A stretch of 64,000 bases of DNA from contig NZ_JADZAT010000010.1 in assembly GCF_020852455.1 (NCBI RefSeq), positions 434,001 to 498,000 of the forward strand, read 5' to 3'. This document shows positions 25,454-34,046 of the stretch, piece by piece. The stretch is from Novosphingobium sp. (GTDB lineage Bacteria; Pseudomonadota; Alphaproteobacteria; Sphingomonadales; Sphingomonadaceae). Position numbers and translations under genes: made by a program. Numbering within the stretch: position 1 is the stretch's first letter; each line of letters opens with the position of its first letter. Under the pieces are notes generated by a model, which saw nothing but the letters and a program-made list of their open reading frames with translations, had not been told where the DNA came from and searched no databases.

Positions 25454-26202
25454 TGCCGGGCGAGGTAAAGCACGTCGCGCGGCTGCGAAAGCAGATGCTG
25501 GCCCGAATCCACGAATATCGTTTCGCCGCTGGCCAGCCAGCCGGTGCTCATGAACAGAGCGGCATCGGCCAGTTCCTCGGGATCGGTCAGCCGCTGCAGC
25601 AGGTTCATCCGGCCCGACACCTCATGCTCTTCGCTGTGCTGGTCGTGGCTGGGCAGCATGGCGCCGGGGGCCAGGCCATAGATCCGGTGTGCGGGATCGC
25701 GCTGGGCCATGGCGAGCATCTTCACCGTGCTGGCCAGGGCGTGCTTGGCCATGGTGTAGCTGAAGAAATCCGGGTTCGGATTGGCGATCTTCATATCCAG
25801 GAACTGGATTACCCGCTTGCCGCCCTGCGCCTTGGCATCGGACAGAAAGGCCTGGGCCATGCGGGTCGGGGTTTCGGCGTTGACCCGCATCGCCTCGGCA
25901 AAGATCGCGGGATTGATCGCTTCGGCGGTGTCAGGCTTGAACACTGCAGCGCAGTTGATCAGCATGCGCCAATCATCCAGCCGCGCGGCCAGATCCTCGA
26001 TCATGTCGAGCGCGACCGCGCCGTCGATCAGGTTGCAGGCGACCACTTCGGCGGAGGGGAGCGAGGCGGCCAGCTCGCTGGCGGCGCTGGTCGAATGCCC
26101 GGCGTGGAGCACGACGTGCCATCCAGCCAAGCCAAAGCGGCGCGCCAGTACCGCGCCAATGCGCCGGGCGGCGCCGGTTATCAGGACTGCGGGTCGGGCC
26201 AT
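25450..26202 (-). CDS. SDR oxidoreductase, pteridine reductase-like
   Basis: A 250-residue short-chain dehydrogenase. The NADPH loop is VLITGAARRIGAVLARRF; the active site is FFSYTMAKHAL (Tyr-x3-Lys). The usual catalytic Ser position is taken by Asp in QFLDMKIANPNPDFF, the arrangement seen in pteridine and dihydromonapterin reductases (FolM/PTR1 type). It probably reduces pterins or dihydrofolate-like compounds. First gene of the SDR/TMEM165/CFA cluster. Confidence 0.82.
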   Translation of the reverse strand: MARPAVLITGAARRIGAVLARRFGLAGWHVVLHAGHSTSAASELAASLPSAEVVACNLIDGAVALDMIEDLAARLDDWRMLINCAAVFKPDTAEAINPAIFAEAMRVNAETPTRMAQAFLSDAKAQGGKRVIQFLDMKIANPNPDFFSYTMAKHALASTVKMLAMAQRDPAHRIYGLAPGAMLPSHDQHSEEHEVSGRMNLLQRLTDPEELADAALFMSTGWLASGETIFVDSGQHLLSQPRDVLYLARQ

Positions 26203-26256
26203 CCCCCGTGGCTTTGCGGAGGATGACCCGCCAGGTCAAGCTCTAGCGGCAGTGGC

Positions 26257-26607
26257 TCAGCGGCAGCGGCTGGGGCCCTTGGCCAGTTCGTTGCCGATCA
26301 GCGCGCCCGCTGCGGCGCCGAGGATGGTGCCGGTGGTACGTTCGCCACGGGTGTCAACTGCGCGGCCAAGCAGCGCGCCCACAACCGCGCCGGCCAGCAG
26401 GCCGACGGTGCCGTCGCCTCGGCGGCAGTAATAGCGCCCGTCTTCCCCGCGCCAGTAACGGATCCCGTTATCGGTGCGGCGGTATTCGATATCGCCATCG
26501 TGGCTGCGATAGCCATGCGCCGGGGCCCAATGCGGCGGGCGGGCAAGGGCCGGCATCGAAGTGATGGCGGTGGCGGCGACCATGGTGGCCAGGACAGTCT
26601 TCTTCAT
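26257..26607 (-). CDS. glycine-zipper 2TM domain protein
   Basis: A 116-residue exported protein. A signal peptide (ATMVAATAITSMPALA) precedes a His/Tyr/Arg-rich region and a glycine zipper, LLAGAVVGALLGRAVDTRG then TILGAAAGALIGNEL, with the small-residue spacing of outer-membrane Rick_17kDa-type domains. It lacks a lipobox cysteine. AGGAACGA lies upstream of the ATG at 26607. Function unknown; envelope-associated. Confidence 0.85.
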   Translation of the reverse strand: MKKTVLATMVAATAITSMPALARPPHWAPAHGYRSHDGDIEYRRTDNGIRYWRGEDGRYYCRRGDGTVGLLAGAVVGALLGRAVDTRGERTTGTILGAAAGALIGNELAKGPSRCR

Positions 26608-26762
26608 CGCTGTCGTTCCTTTCTGCTGGCAGGGACGTGTTGTGCTCGGCAAGCTCGTCCAAGGATGACAACGCAGGATTAACGCAGCGACGAACCGAGC
26701 CAGTCAGAGACGGGCGGAGGCTGGGCTGCGGCAGGATGGGGGAGGTGGCGCGACGAACCGAG

Positions 26763-27134
26763 TTACTCGGCGTCGCTCGCCGCCGGAGTCGGTGTGTCCT
26801 TGGCCCAGGGGCTGGGTTCTTCCTTGCCCTTCTTCTTTTTCTTCGGTTCGGGCTTTGGCGTGGGTGTGGCGTCGGGCGCGGGGGGCTTTTCCTTGGCCCA
26901 GGGGCTTTCGGCCTCGGCCTTCTTGCCCTTCTTGGCCGGCTTCTTTTCGGCCGGTTTGGCGCTTTCCTCTGCCTTGGGGGTTTCGACCGCCCAGGGGTTC
27001 TCGTGCGGCTTTTGCTTGCCGCCCTTCTTCTTGGTTTCGGCCTTCTTGGGGGCTTCCGGCTCGCTGCTGCCGCCGCAGCCGCCCAGCGCCATGGCCATGG
27101 CGGCAAGGGTGAGGAAAGTGATCCGCTTGTTCAT
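26763..27134 (-). CDS. Lys/Pro-rich lipoprotein with PWA repeats
   Basis: A 123-residue predicted lipoprotein: MNKRITFLTLAAMAMALGGCGG gives a signal peptide and lipobox ALGGC. The mature part is almost wholly Lys, Pro, Glu and Ala, probably disordered, with three spaced copies of a short motif: NPWAVETP, SPWAKEKP, SPWAKDTP. The Trp-containing repeats may be binding points for a partner or for peptidoglycan. Start at 27134 because it opens the signal peptide; the frame upstream to 27155 is not needed. rlmN ends 36 bases upstream on the same strand. Confidence 0.75.
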   Translation of the reverse strand: MNKRITFLTLAAMAMALGGCGGSSEPEAPKKAETKKKGGKQKPHENPWAVETPKAEESAKPAEKKPAKKGKKAEAESPWAKEKPPAPDATPTPKPEPKKKKKGKEEPSPWAKDTPTPAASDAE

Positions 27135-27170
27135 GGCGCCAGTACCTAGCGCCAATAATTTGCCAATTGC

Positions 27171-28418
27171 CTAACCGAGCGCCGCCTGTTTTTCCTCGGC
27201 TAGCCGGTCAAGTTCGGCGCGGGAGAGCTTTTGCGCGGCGGTTTTCAGCTGGCCGCAGGCAGCATCGATGTCGCGCCCGCGCGGGGTGCGCACCGGGGCG
27301 CTGATCCCGGCTTCGAAGACGATATCGGAAAAGCGCTTGATCCGTTCGGGGCTGGAGCATTCATAGATCGCGCCGGGCCAGGGATTGAACGGGATCAGGT
27401 TGACCTTGGCAGGCAGCTTGAACTGCTTGATCAGGCGGACCAGCTCGCGCGCGTCTTCATCGCTGTCGTTCTTGTCCTTCAGCATGACGTATTCGAAGGT
27501 GATCCGCCGCGCGTTGCTGGCGCCGGGATAGTCGGCGCAGGCCTGGAGCAGTTCCTCAAGCCCGTACTTGCGGTTGATCGGCACGATCTCATCGCGCACG
27601 TCCTTGCTGACCGCGTGGAGCGAGACCGCCAGGTTGACGCCGATCTCCTCGCCGCATTTGACCATCATCGGCACCACGCCGCTGGTCGAAAGCGTGATCC
27701 GCCGCTTGGACAGGGCCAGCCCGTCACCGTCCATCACCAGCTTCAGCGCATCGCGGACATTGTCGAAATTGTAGAGCGGTTCGCCCATGCCCATCATCAC
27801 GATGTTGGTCAGCAGGCGCCCGTCGGCGGAATAGCCGCCTTCATCCTCATCATCGTCCAGCCCGGCCATCGAGCCCTTGGGCCATTCGCCCAGCGCATCG
27901 CGCGCCAGCATGACCTGGCCGACAATCTCACCTGGGGTCAGGTTACGGACCAGCCGCATCGTCCCGGTATGGCAGAACCGGCAGTTGAGCGTGCAGCCAA
28001 CCTGGCTGGATACGCAAAGCGTGCCGCGATCGGCATCGGGGATGAAGACCATTTCGAACTCATGCCCGTCAGCGGTCTTCAGCAGCCACTTGCGGGTCCC
28101 GTCCGAGCTGTGCTGCGAGAGCACCACTTCGGGCCGCCCGATCACAAAGCGTTCGGCCAGCCACGGGCGCATCGTCTTGGCGATATCGGTCATCGCCTCG
28201 AAATCGGTCACGCCGCGATGGTAGAGCCAGTGGAACACCTGCTTGCCGCGTAGCTTGGCGGCCTTGGCATCCAGACCGGCGGCCTCGAACAGCTCGGCAA
28301 TCCGTTGGCGCGGCAGGCCCAGCAGGTCAACGCGGCCATCCTCGCGCGGGGTAATGTCGCGCGGGGTGGGGACAGGATCGACCAGTCCGGGGATCGGCAT
28401 GAGTGGGGTGTGGGCCAT
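27171..28418 (-). CDS. rlmN: 23S rRNA (adenine(2503)-C2)-methyltransferase
   Basis: A 415-residue radical SAM enzyme that methylates A2503 of 23S rRNA and A37 of some tRNAs. The cluster motif is [14 protein letters not shown]; the second catalytic cysteine is in [10 protein letters not shown] near the C terminus. [14 protein letters not shown] and [17 protein letters not shown] are typical. An acidic insert (DDDEDEGG) is seen in many sphingomonad RlmN proteins. I take the ATG at 28418 over one at 28451 because [11 protein letters not shown] is the usual opening. Confidence 0.95.
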   Translation of the reverse strand: MAHTPLMPIPGLVDPVPTPRDITPREDGRVDLLGLPRQRIAELFEAAGLDAKAAKLRGKQVFHWLYHRGVTDFEAMTDIAKTMRPWLAERFVIGRPEVVLSQHSSDGTRKWLLKTADGHEFEMVFIPDADRGTLCVSSQVGCTLNCRFCHTGTMRLVRNLTPGEIVGQVMLARDALGEWPKGSMAGLDDDEDEGGYSADGRLLTNIVMMGMGEPLYNFDNVRDALKLVMDGDGLALSKRRITLSTSGVVPMMVKCGEEIGVNLAVSLHAVSKDVRDEIVPINRKYGLEELLQACADYPGASNARRITFEYVMLKDKNDSDEDARELVRLIKQFKLPAKVNLIPFNPWPGAIYECSSPERIKRFSDIVFEAGISAPVRTPRGRDIDAACGQLKTAAQKLSRAELDRLAEEKQAALG

Positions 28419-28454
28419 AAGGGCGCGCGATATAGTGCGAACCGCGCGCAAAAG

Positions 28455-28943
28455 CTAGCGCAGCGCGGCGCAGCCTACGGTGGCCGCGTCCATCGCGGTT
28501 GCCGCGCCTTCAAGGGTCCAGGTGTTGGAGAACCCCCGGCCATCCGCGCCGCGGGCGCTGACCGTCATTTCCCGGGCCGACCGCATCGCCGCCATGATTG
28601 CCGCATCGCCGCGCTTGTCGGCCGCCCAGGCATCGGCCCCGCCGCCGACCAGCGGGATCTTCTGTCCGCCGATCGCCAGCGAGATCGGGGCATTGGCCGC
28701 CAGCTTGCGCGACAGGCGAAAGTGGACCTGACCCCGGATCTGCGCGCGCGGCCACCAGGCGACATCGGCATAGGGCTGGAATTCGCGTTGCAGGGTGCTG
28801 GGCGCAGCCATGGCAATGGCATAGCAGCGCGGCACTGCCGGATCGCGAAACGCGGCCCACTGGCCAAACATGCCCAGACTGTCACGCGCCATAGCCGGGG
28901 CGGACAGGGCGGCAAACAAGGCAAGGGCGGTCCAGCGCTTCAT
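28455..28943 (-). CDS. secreted protein, IalB-like
   Basis: A 162-residue exported protein with signal peptide (WTALALFAALSAPAMA). The mature N terminus GMFGQWAAFRDPAVPRCYAIA resembles invasion-associated locus B type proteins, and a second Cys in TVGCAALR could form a disulfide. Function in free-living sphingomonads is unknown. The next gene on the strand, rlmN, starts 36 bases later; the pair may be cotranscribed. Confidence 0.7.
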   Translation of the reverse strand: MKRWTALALFAALSAPAMARDSLGMFGQWAAFRDPAVPRCYAIAMAAPSTLQREFQPYADVAWWPRAQIRGQVHFRLSRKLAANAPISLAIGGQKIPLVGGGADAWAADKRGDAAIMAAMRSAREMTVSARGADGRGFSNTWTLEGAATAMDAATVGCAALR

Positions 28944-28985
28944 CTGGGGCGGCTCATCGCAAAATCGGGACCCGGGCGAAAGGGC

Positions 28986-30341
28986 CTAGCTGCCCGAGCG
29001 GGCCGAAATCCCCCGATTGAGGAACGGGCGAAGGGCAAACAGCAAGACCGCACCGGCCAGGCCGATCGCGCCATCCATGGCCCAGAAGGCCTGCGGGCTC
29101 ATTCGTTCATACGAAACGCCGATCGCGCCAGCCGCCAGGTGCGCGATGAATGGCGAGATGAACGCTCCGCCCACCATCGTGGCAACCACCGCCGGCGGCG
29201 CGACCCGGCTCACCAGCGAAAGCGTGGTCGGCCAGTAGTACATCCAGCCGGTGCCCATCACGAAATAGCAGCCGATCGCCCAGAGCAGTGGCACCGCATC
29301 CTTGCCGGGAAACAGCATGCTGCCGGCGGCCAGCCCCAGCGCGGCGATCCCGACCAGTCCGGTGCCGATCGCGATCTTGCCAATACTGTCAGGTTCGCGG
29401 CGCTTGCGGGCCTGCGCCGCCCACAGCATCACCAAAAGCGGGGCGGCGATGATCGACCCGATCGAATCCATCGATCCAAACCAGGTGGCCGGGACCAAGC
29501 CCAGATCGACATACTGATCGACCCACACCGGCCCGATCGTCCAGACCATCGGATAGGTGATTTCAGCCGGCATGGTCAGCAGGATTACGGCGATCAGGAC
29601 GAACACCACCTTTGTATCCGCCTTGCTGAGCGGGGGATGCTGGTAATCGGCATGGCGGCGCGGCGGGGTTTCGGGCAGGTGCTTTTGCCCGGCCAGATAG
29701 GTCGCCAGCGCCACCAGCATCAGTCCGGCGGCCACGGCAAAACCGGCATGCCAGCCCCAGATCGCGGCCACGGCACCGGTCACCAGCGGGCCGGTGGCCG
29801 CACCGATATTGATCCCGGTCGAAAAGATCGCAAAGCCGCGATCGCGCATCGAGGCATCGCCTTGCGGATAGAGCGTGCCGACCTGCGAGGAAATGTTGCC
29901 CTTGAGGAAACCCGATCCCAGGATCAGCAAGACCAGCGCGATCACGAACAACTGGTCAAACGTCATGGCCAGGTGCCCCGCGCTCATCAGCAGCACACCG
30001 ATCGTCACGGTGCGCTTTGCACCCAGGAACTGATCGGCAATCAGTCCGCCGAAGAACGGCGTGAAATAGACGAAACCGGAATAGAGCCCGCCCACGACCG
30101 AGGCAAAGCCGACGTCGCCCATCGGCCCGAACAGCCCCTCCGCCGCGCTGCGCAGCGCAGCCAGGCCCCAGACATGCTGGGCGAATTCGGGGAGCAGCAG
30201 CTGCTTGACCATGTACAGCGTCAGCAAGGCCTGCATCCCGTAGAACGAGAAGCGTTCCCACAGTTCGGTCCCGGCCAGATAGGCCAGCCCCCGGGGATGA
30301 CCGGCAAAGGTTCCGGCCGGCTGGTCTGATGCGGATTTCAT
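28986..30341 (-). CDS. POT/PTR family peptide:proton symporter
   Basis: A 451-residue inner-membrane MFS transporter of the proton-dependent oligopeptide family. The E-x2-ERF motif is in AGTELWERFSFYGM on the first helix, and FTPFFGGLIADQFLGAKRT is the PTR2 signature. About twelve to fourteen helices are visible. It imports di- and tripeptides with protons. Forty-two bases separate it from the IalB-like gene downstream. Confidence 0.92.
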   Translation of the reverse strand: MKSASDQPAGTFAGHPRGLAYLAGTELWERFSFYGMQALLTLYMVKQLLLPEFAQHVWGLAALRSAAEGLFGPMGDVGFASVVGGLYSGFVYFTPFFGGLIADQFLGAKRTVTIGVLLMSAGHLAMTFDQLFVIALVLLILGSGFLKGNISSQVGTLYPQGDASMRDRGFAIFSTGINIGAATGPLVTGAVAAIWGWHAGFAVAAGLMLVALATYLAGQKHLPETPPRRHADYQHPPLSKADTKVVFVLIAVILLTMPAEITYPMVWTIGPVWVDQYVDLGLVPATWFGSMDSIGSIIAAPLLVMLWAAQARKRREPDSIGKIAIGTGLVGIAALGLAAGSMLFPGKDAVPLLWAIGCYFVMGTGWMYYWPTTLSLVSRVAPPAVVATMVGGAFISPFIAHLAAGAIGVSYERMSPQAFWAMDGAIGLAGAVLLFALRPFLNRGISARSGS

Positions 30342-30476
30342 GTGTTATGGGCTCCCCACTTTGGTGCAAAGCTAGCCGAGCGTGGCCATGTTGCAAGCAG
30401 GCAGTTGGGATTGACCCAGCGCAAGGCGGGATCGCACCGGCATGCCTAGGTTTCGCGGCCAGGAGGGGGAGTGCCG

Positions 30477-31871
30477 ATGGGACAGGAGATCGCCGCAGCG
30501 ACCTTTTCCGCAGCCGATCGCGCGCGCTTTGCTGAACGGCTGGCGCACGAAACCGGGCTGCTTGGCGATCTGCATCGCGCCGGCCAGCTGGCATCGGCCG
30601 GGCCGCTGGCCGGGTTCGAACTGGAAGCCTGGCTGATCGACCGGAACTTCTTTCCCGCGCCGCACAACCAGTCGTTCCTGGACCGGCTGCGCGATCCGCT
30701 GGTGGTGGCCGAACTTTCGCAGTTCAATATCGAGATCAACGGCACGCCGCGCTCGCCGGCGGGGCAGGGACTGCCCGAAATGGAGGCCGAACTGGCCGCC
30801 ACCTGGGGCCGGTGCCTGGCCAACGCGCATGCCGATGTCGACACCGCCGTGGCGATCGGCACCTTGCCCAGCCTGCGCGATGCTGACCTGACGCTGGCAG
30901 CGATGACCCCGTCCAACCGCTATGCCGCGCTCAACCGCGAAGTCATGCGGCTGCGCGGCGGGGCGGCGGTGGAGCTGGAGATCGATTGCGCGGTTGGCGG
31001 CGGGCCGGGGTTCCGTTCGCGCCATGTCGATGTGATGCTTGAAGCCGCGACCACATCGTTCCAGCTGCACTGGCAGGTGCCATTGGCTGAAGTGGGTGCG
31101 GCCTATGACGCTGCGCTGGAGCTTTCGGGGCCCTTGCTGGCGCTGTCGGCCAATTCGCCGTTCCTGTTCGGCCAGCCGCTGTGGCACGAAACGCGGATCG
31201 CGGTGTTCGAACAGGCGCTGGGGCTGGGCCGGGTCGGGTTCGGATCAGGTTACGCGGGAGCCGATCTGACGGGGCTGTTTGCCGAGAATCTGGCGGACTA
31301 TCCCGTGCTGCTGCCGATCGTCAGCGAGGATCCGGACCAGCGTTTTGCCCATCTGCGGCTCCACAACGGCACGATCTGGCGCTGGGTGCGGCCGCTGGTG
31401 GGCTTTGAAGCCGATGGCACGCCGCACCTCAGGATCGAGCAGCGGATCATGCCGGCCGGGCCCAGCGTGATCGACATGCTGGCCAATGCCGCCTTCTTCT
31501 ATGGCTTGGTCTACATGCTGGCGGCGCGCCCGCAGGCTTTGGATTTCGCTGCCGCACGCGGCAATTTCTATCGCGCGGCGCGGCACGGGATCGGGGCCGA
31601 ACTGGACTGGCCCGGTGGCGATCGGCGCCCGGCGCGGCAGGTGCTGGCCGCCCTGTTGCCGCTGGCGAGCCAGGGGCTGGAGCAATTGGGCACGGCGAGC
31701 GGCGCGATCGATCGCTATCTGGGCGTGATCGAACAGCGCATTGCCACGGGACGCAACGGGGCCAGCTGGCAACTGGCGCATTTTGCACGCTGCCGCGATC
31801 CGTTCCGGCTGACAGCGGACTACCTCGAACACCAGCGCAGCGGCGCGCCGGTGCACGAGTGGGAGAGCTGA
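30477..31871 (+). CDS. glutamate-cysteine ligase-type (GCS2) protein
   Basis: A 464-residue carboxylate-amine ligase related to the GCS2 family. The N-terminal GPLAGFELEAWLID gives a metal-binding Glu strand, with QFNIEINGTPRSP and LRIEQRIMPAGPSVID as further conserved acidic strands. It may make gamma-glutamyl conjugates; it is shorter than plant-type GshA and a role in glutathione synthesis is not proven. The ATG at 30477 follows AGGAGGGGGA; a GTG at 30471 is an alternative. It converges with the S9 peptidase gene, three bases between the stops. Confidence 0.75.
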   Translation: MGQEIAAATFSAADRARFAERLAHETGLLGDLHRAGQLASAGPLAGFELEAWLIDRNFFPAPHNQSFLDRLRDPLVVAELSQFNIEINGTPRSPAGQGLPEMEAELAATWGRCLANAHADVDTAVAIGTLPSLRDADLTLAAMTPSNRYAALNREVMRLRGGAAVELEIDCAVGGGPGFRSRHVDVMLEAATTSFQLHWQVPLAEVGAAYDAALELSGPLLALSANSPFLFGQPLWHETRIAVFEQALGLGRVGFGSGYAGADLTGLFAENLADYPVLLPIVSEDPDQRFAHLRLHNGTIWRWVRPLVGFEADGTPHLRIEQRIMPAGPSVIDMLANAAFFYGLVYMLAARPQALDFAAARGNFYRAARHGIGAELDWPGGDRRPARQVLAALLPLASQGLEQLGTASGAIDRYLGVIEQRIATGRNGASWQLAHFARCRDPFRLTADYLEHQRSGAPVHEWES

Positions 31872-31874
31872 CAG

Positions 31875-33869
31875 CTATTTCGCAGGCGGCGGATCGGCCG
31901 GGTTGTGCCTGGCGAGGAATGTCTCGATCGAGCTGAGCAGCAGGATACGATCCGCCTCGCGGGTAAAGTGGTGATCGGCCAGTGGCATCGGCACCAGCTC
32001 CACCGTCTTGCCGGCGCCGCGCATCTTGTTGAACATGCTTTCGGACTGGACGTAATCGACCGTGATGTCCTTCTTGCCGTGGATCAGCAGCAGCGGGGCC
32101 TTGATCCGGGAGATCGCATTGATTGGTGAGACTGTGGCGAAATCGGGAGTCATCCGTTTCCAGTCATCCCGGTATTTGCCTCCCATGATCGCGCTGCCGA
32201 AATCGTTGACTTCGCGGCGCAGGTTGGCGACCCCCGCGATCGAGACCGCGCAGCGATAGAGGTCGGGATCCTTGGCGATGCCCCACATCGCGGCATAGCC
32301 GCCATAGGATGCACCAACGATGCAGGCGCGCTTGGGATCGGCGATCCCTTCCTTGGCTGCCCAGGCCAGCCCGTCGCTGATATCATCCTGCATCGCCAGA
32401 CCCAGCTGGCCTTCGCCCTTGCGCATGAACGGCGTGCCATAACCGGTTGAGCCGCGGAAATTGGGCTGGAGCACGGCATAGCCGCGACTGGCGATGAACT
32501 GCGCCCAGTAATCGTAGTCGAGCGTGTCCTGCGCCCAGGGGCCGCCGTGCGGCAGCATCACGATCGGCAGTGCTTTGGCCGGGCGATCGCGCGGCAGGGT
32601 CAGCACGGCTTCGATTTCCAGCCCGTCGCGGGCCTTGTAGCGGATCAGTTTCGCAGGGTTGAGCGGCTTGGTACCCAGCTTGTCATTCTGCACCGCGATG
32701 CGCTGCATCTTGCCGCTGGTGATATCGAAGTAATAGAGCGCGCCCGGCGTATCGGCCCGGTCGATGATGATCAGCAGGCGCGTGCGATCATCGCTCATTG
32801 ATACGATCCGTACCCGCCTGTCGGGCACCGATTTGTCGATTGCCGATTGCACTTCGGCCAGGGCCGGGTCCAGCCACATGGTGCCGCTGGTGGCGCCGGA
32901 ATAGGATGCGCCCAGCAAGGTCTTGCCATCGCGTGCGATCCAGACATTGTCCACTTCGGACCCGGCCGGCGCGGAATAGACTGTGCGCACATTCTGCTGG
33001 GTCAGCAGGTCCGTTTCATAGATTGCGGTCAGGCCCTGGTCATTGTCCTGCAGGGTCATGGCGTGCGTGGTGCCGGGGATGAACAGAAAGGGCTGGGTCA
33101 GCGCTTCCTGCTGGCGCGCGTCGGCGGTATCGACCGCCTTGAACGAGCCTGCTCCCGGATCGCGATAGAACAGTTTGAACTTGCGGTGGTCGTCATCATA
33201 GCTGACCCCGGTTCGGATATTGCCGTCGCTGTCAGCAAACCAGTCCATCACATCGGTGCGCCCCTTCAGCACGGAACTGCGTTTGCCAGTGGCAATATTG
33301 ACCCGCCAGACCTCGGGCCAGAAATCCTCCCCAATGTAGACCGAATTCTGCGCCGCCATCAGGATGTTGGGGGTTCCGTCAGTGGCGGTCCACAGCACAT
33401 CGGCGGCATTCTGGCCCAGGCGATCCCACATGATGGTCGTGATCTTGCCGGTGGTGCGGTCGATCCCGACCATGCGCAGGATCGGCCAGCGTTCCCCTTC
33501 AACCGGCCGAAGGGCATAGAGTCCGACCAGCAGGTTGTTATCGCCAACCCAGCGCAGCCAGGTCACCTGGGTGCCTTCGGGGGTGCGGACATAGACCGGC
33601 TTTTCATCGGATTTGAACAGGCTGCGCATCGCAATCACCTGTTCGCCCTGGATGTTGATCAGCCCGGCCAGCGACAAGCCATCGGGCGAGATCCGCGGCT
33701 TGGCGATGAATGGCAGGCGGCCATAGTCGGCCGCGCCCGGCTTCGCGGTGACCGCAGCGGCTGGCGCGGCGGTCGGCGCGGCGGGGGGCAGGGCGGTCTG
33801 GGCGAAAAGGGCAGATGCCGAAACGATTGAAATTGTCGCGGCGGCCAGGCTCAGATATTTGCGGAGCAT
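31875..33869 (-). CDS. S9 family (prolyl oligopeptidase-like) peptidase
   Basis: A 664-residue secreted serine peptidase. Signal peptide: YLSLAAATISIVSASALFAQ. The first half is a beta-propeller-like domain. The C-terminal alpha/beta-hydrolase domain has the nucleophile in VGASYGGYAAMWG, the Asp region in LLLIHGKKDITVDYVQ, and the His in ADHHFTREADR. Such enzymes cleave peptides C-terminal to Pro or act as acylaminoacyl peptidases. I take the ATG at 33869, which starts the signal peptide; the longer frame to 33929 has no support. Confidence 0.9.
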   Translation of the reverse strand: MLRKYLSLAAATISIVSASALFAQTALPPAAPTAAPAAAVTAKPGAADYGRLPFIAKPRISPDGLSLAGLINIQGEQVIAMRSLFKSDEKPVYVRTPEGTQVTWLRWVGDNNLLVGLYALRPVEGERWPILRMVGIDRTTGKITTIMWDRLGQNAADVLWTATDGTPNILMAAQNSVYIGEDFWPEVWRVNIATGKRSSVLKGRTDVMDWFADSDGNIRTGVSYDDDHRKFKLFYRDPGAGSFKAVDTADARQQEALTQPFLFIPGTTHAMTLQDNDQGLTAIYETDLLTQQNVRTVYSAPAGSEVDNVWIARDGKTLLGASYSGATSGTMWLDPALAEVQSAIDKSVPDRRVRIVSMSDDRTRLLIIIDRADTPGALYYFDITSGKMQRIAVQNDKLGTKPLNPAKLIRYKARDGLEIEAVLTLPRDRPAKALPIVMLPHGGPWAQDTLDYDYWAQFIASRGYAVLQPNFRGSTGYGTPFMRKGEGQLGLAMQDDISDGLAWAAKEGIADPKRACIVGASYGGYAAMWGIAKDPDLYRCAVSIAGVANLRREVNDFGSAIMGGKYRDDWKRMTPDFATVSPINAISRIKAPLLLIHGKKDITVDYVQSESMFNKMRGAGKTVELVPMPLADHHFTREADRILLLSSIETFLARHNPADPPPAK

Positions 33870-34046
33870 TGACTGATGTCCTCTGTCGATGATCAGAACC
33901 TGCCGCATGGTAGCGCTTCCGTCAAACAACTACTTGCCCGCAACAATCGAATTCATCGCACCACTTGGCAGGATCATCGGTCACAGCTAGAGCATTGAAA
34001 ACGGTCGCGACTTGCCTGGCATTGCCAATCCTTTGGGGGGACGATC

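Noticed and set aside
28305..30329. A 674-residue plus-strand frame opposite the POT transporter and IalB-like genes
   Set aside because: Antisense shadow; composition full of Arg, His, Gln and Asp, with no motif, while the minus strand encodes a recognisable transporter.
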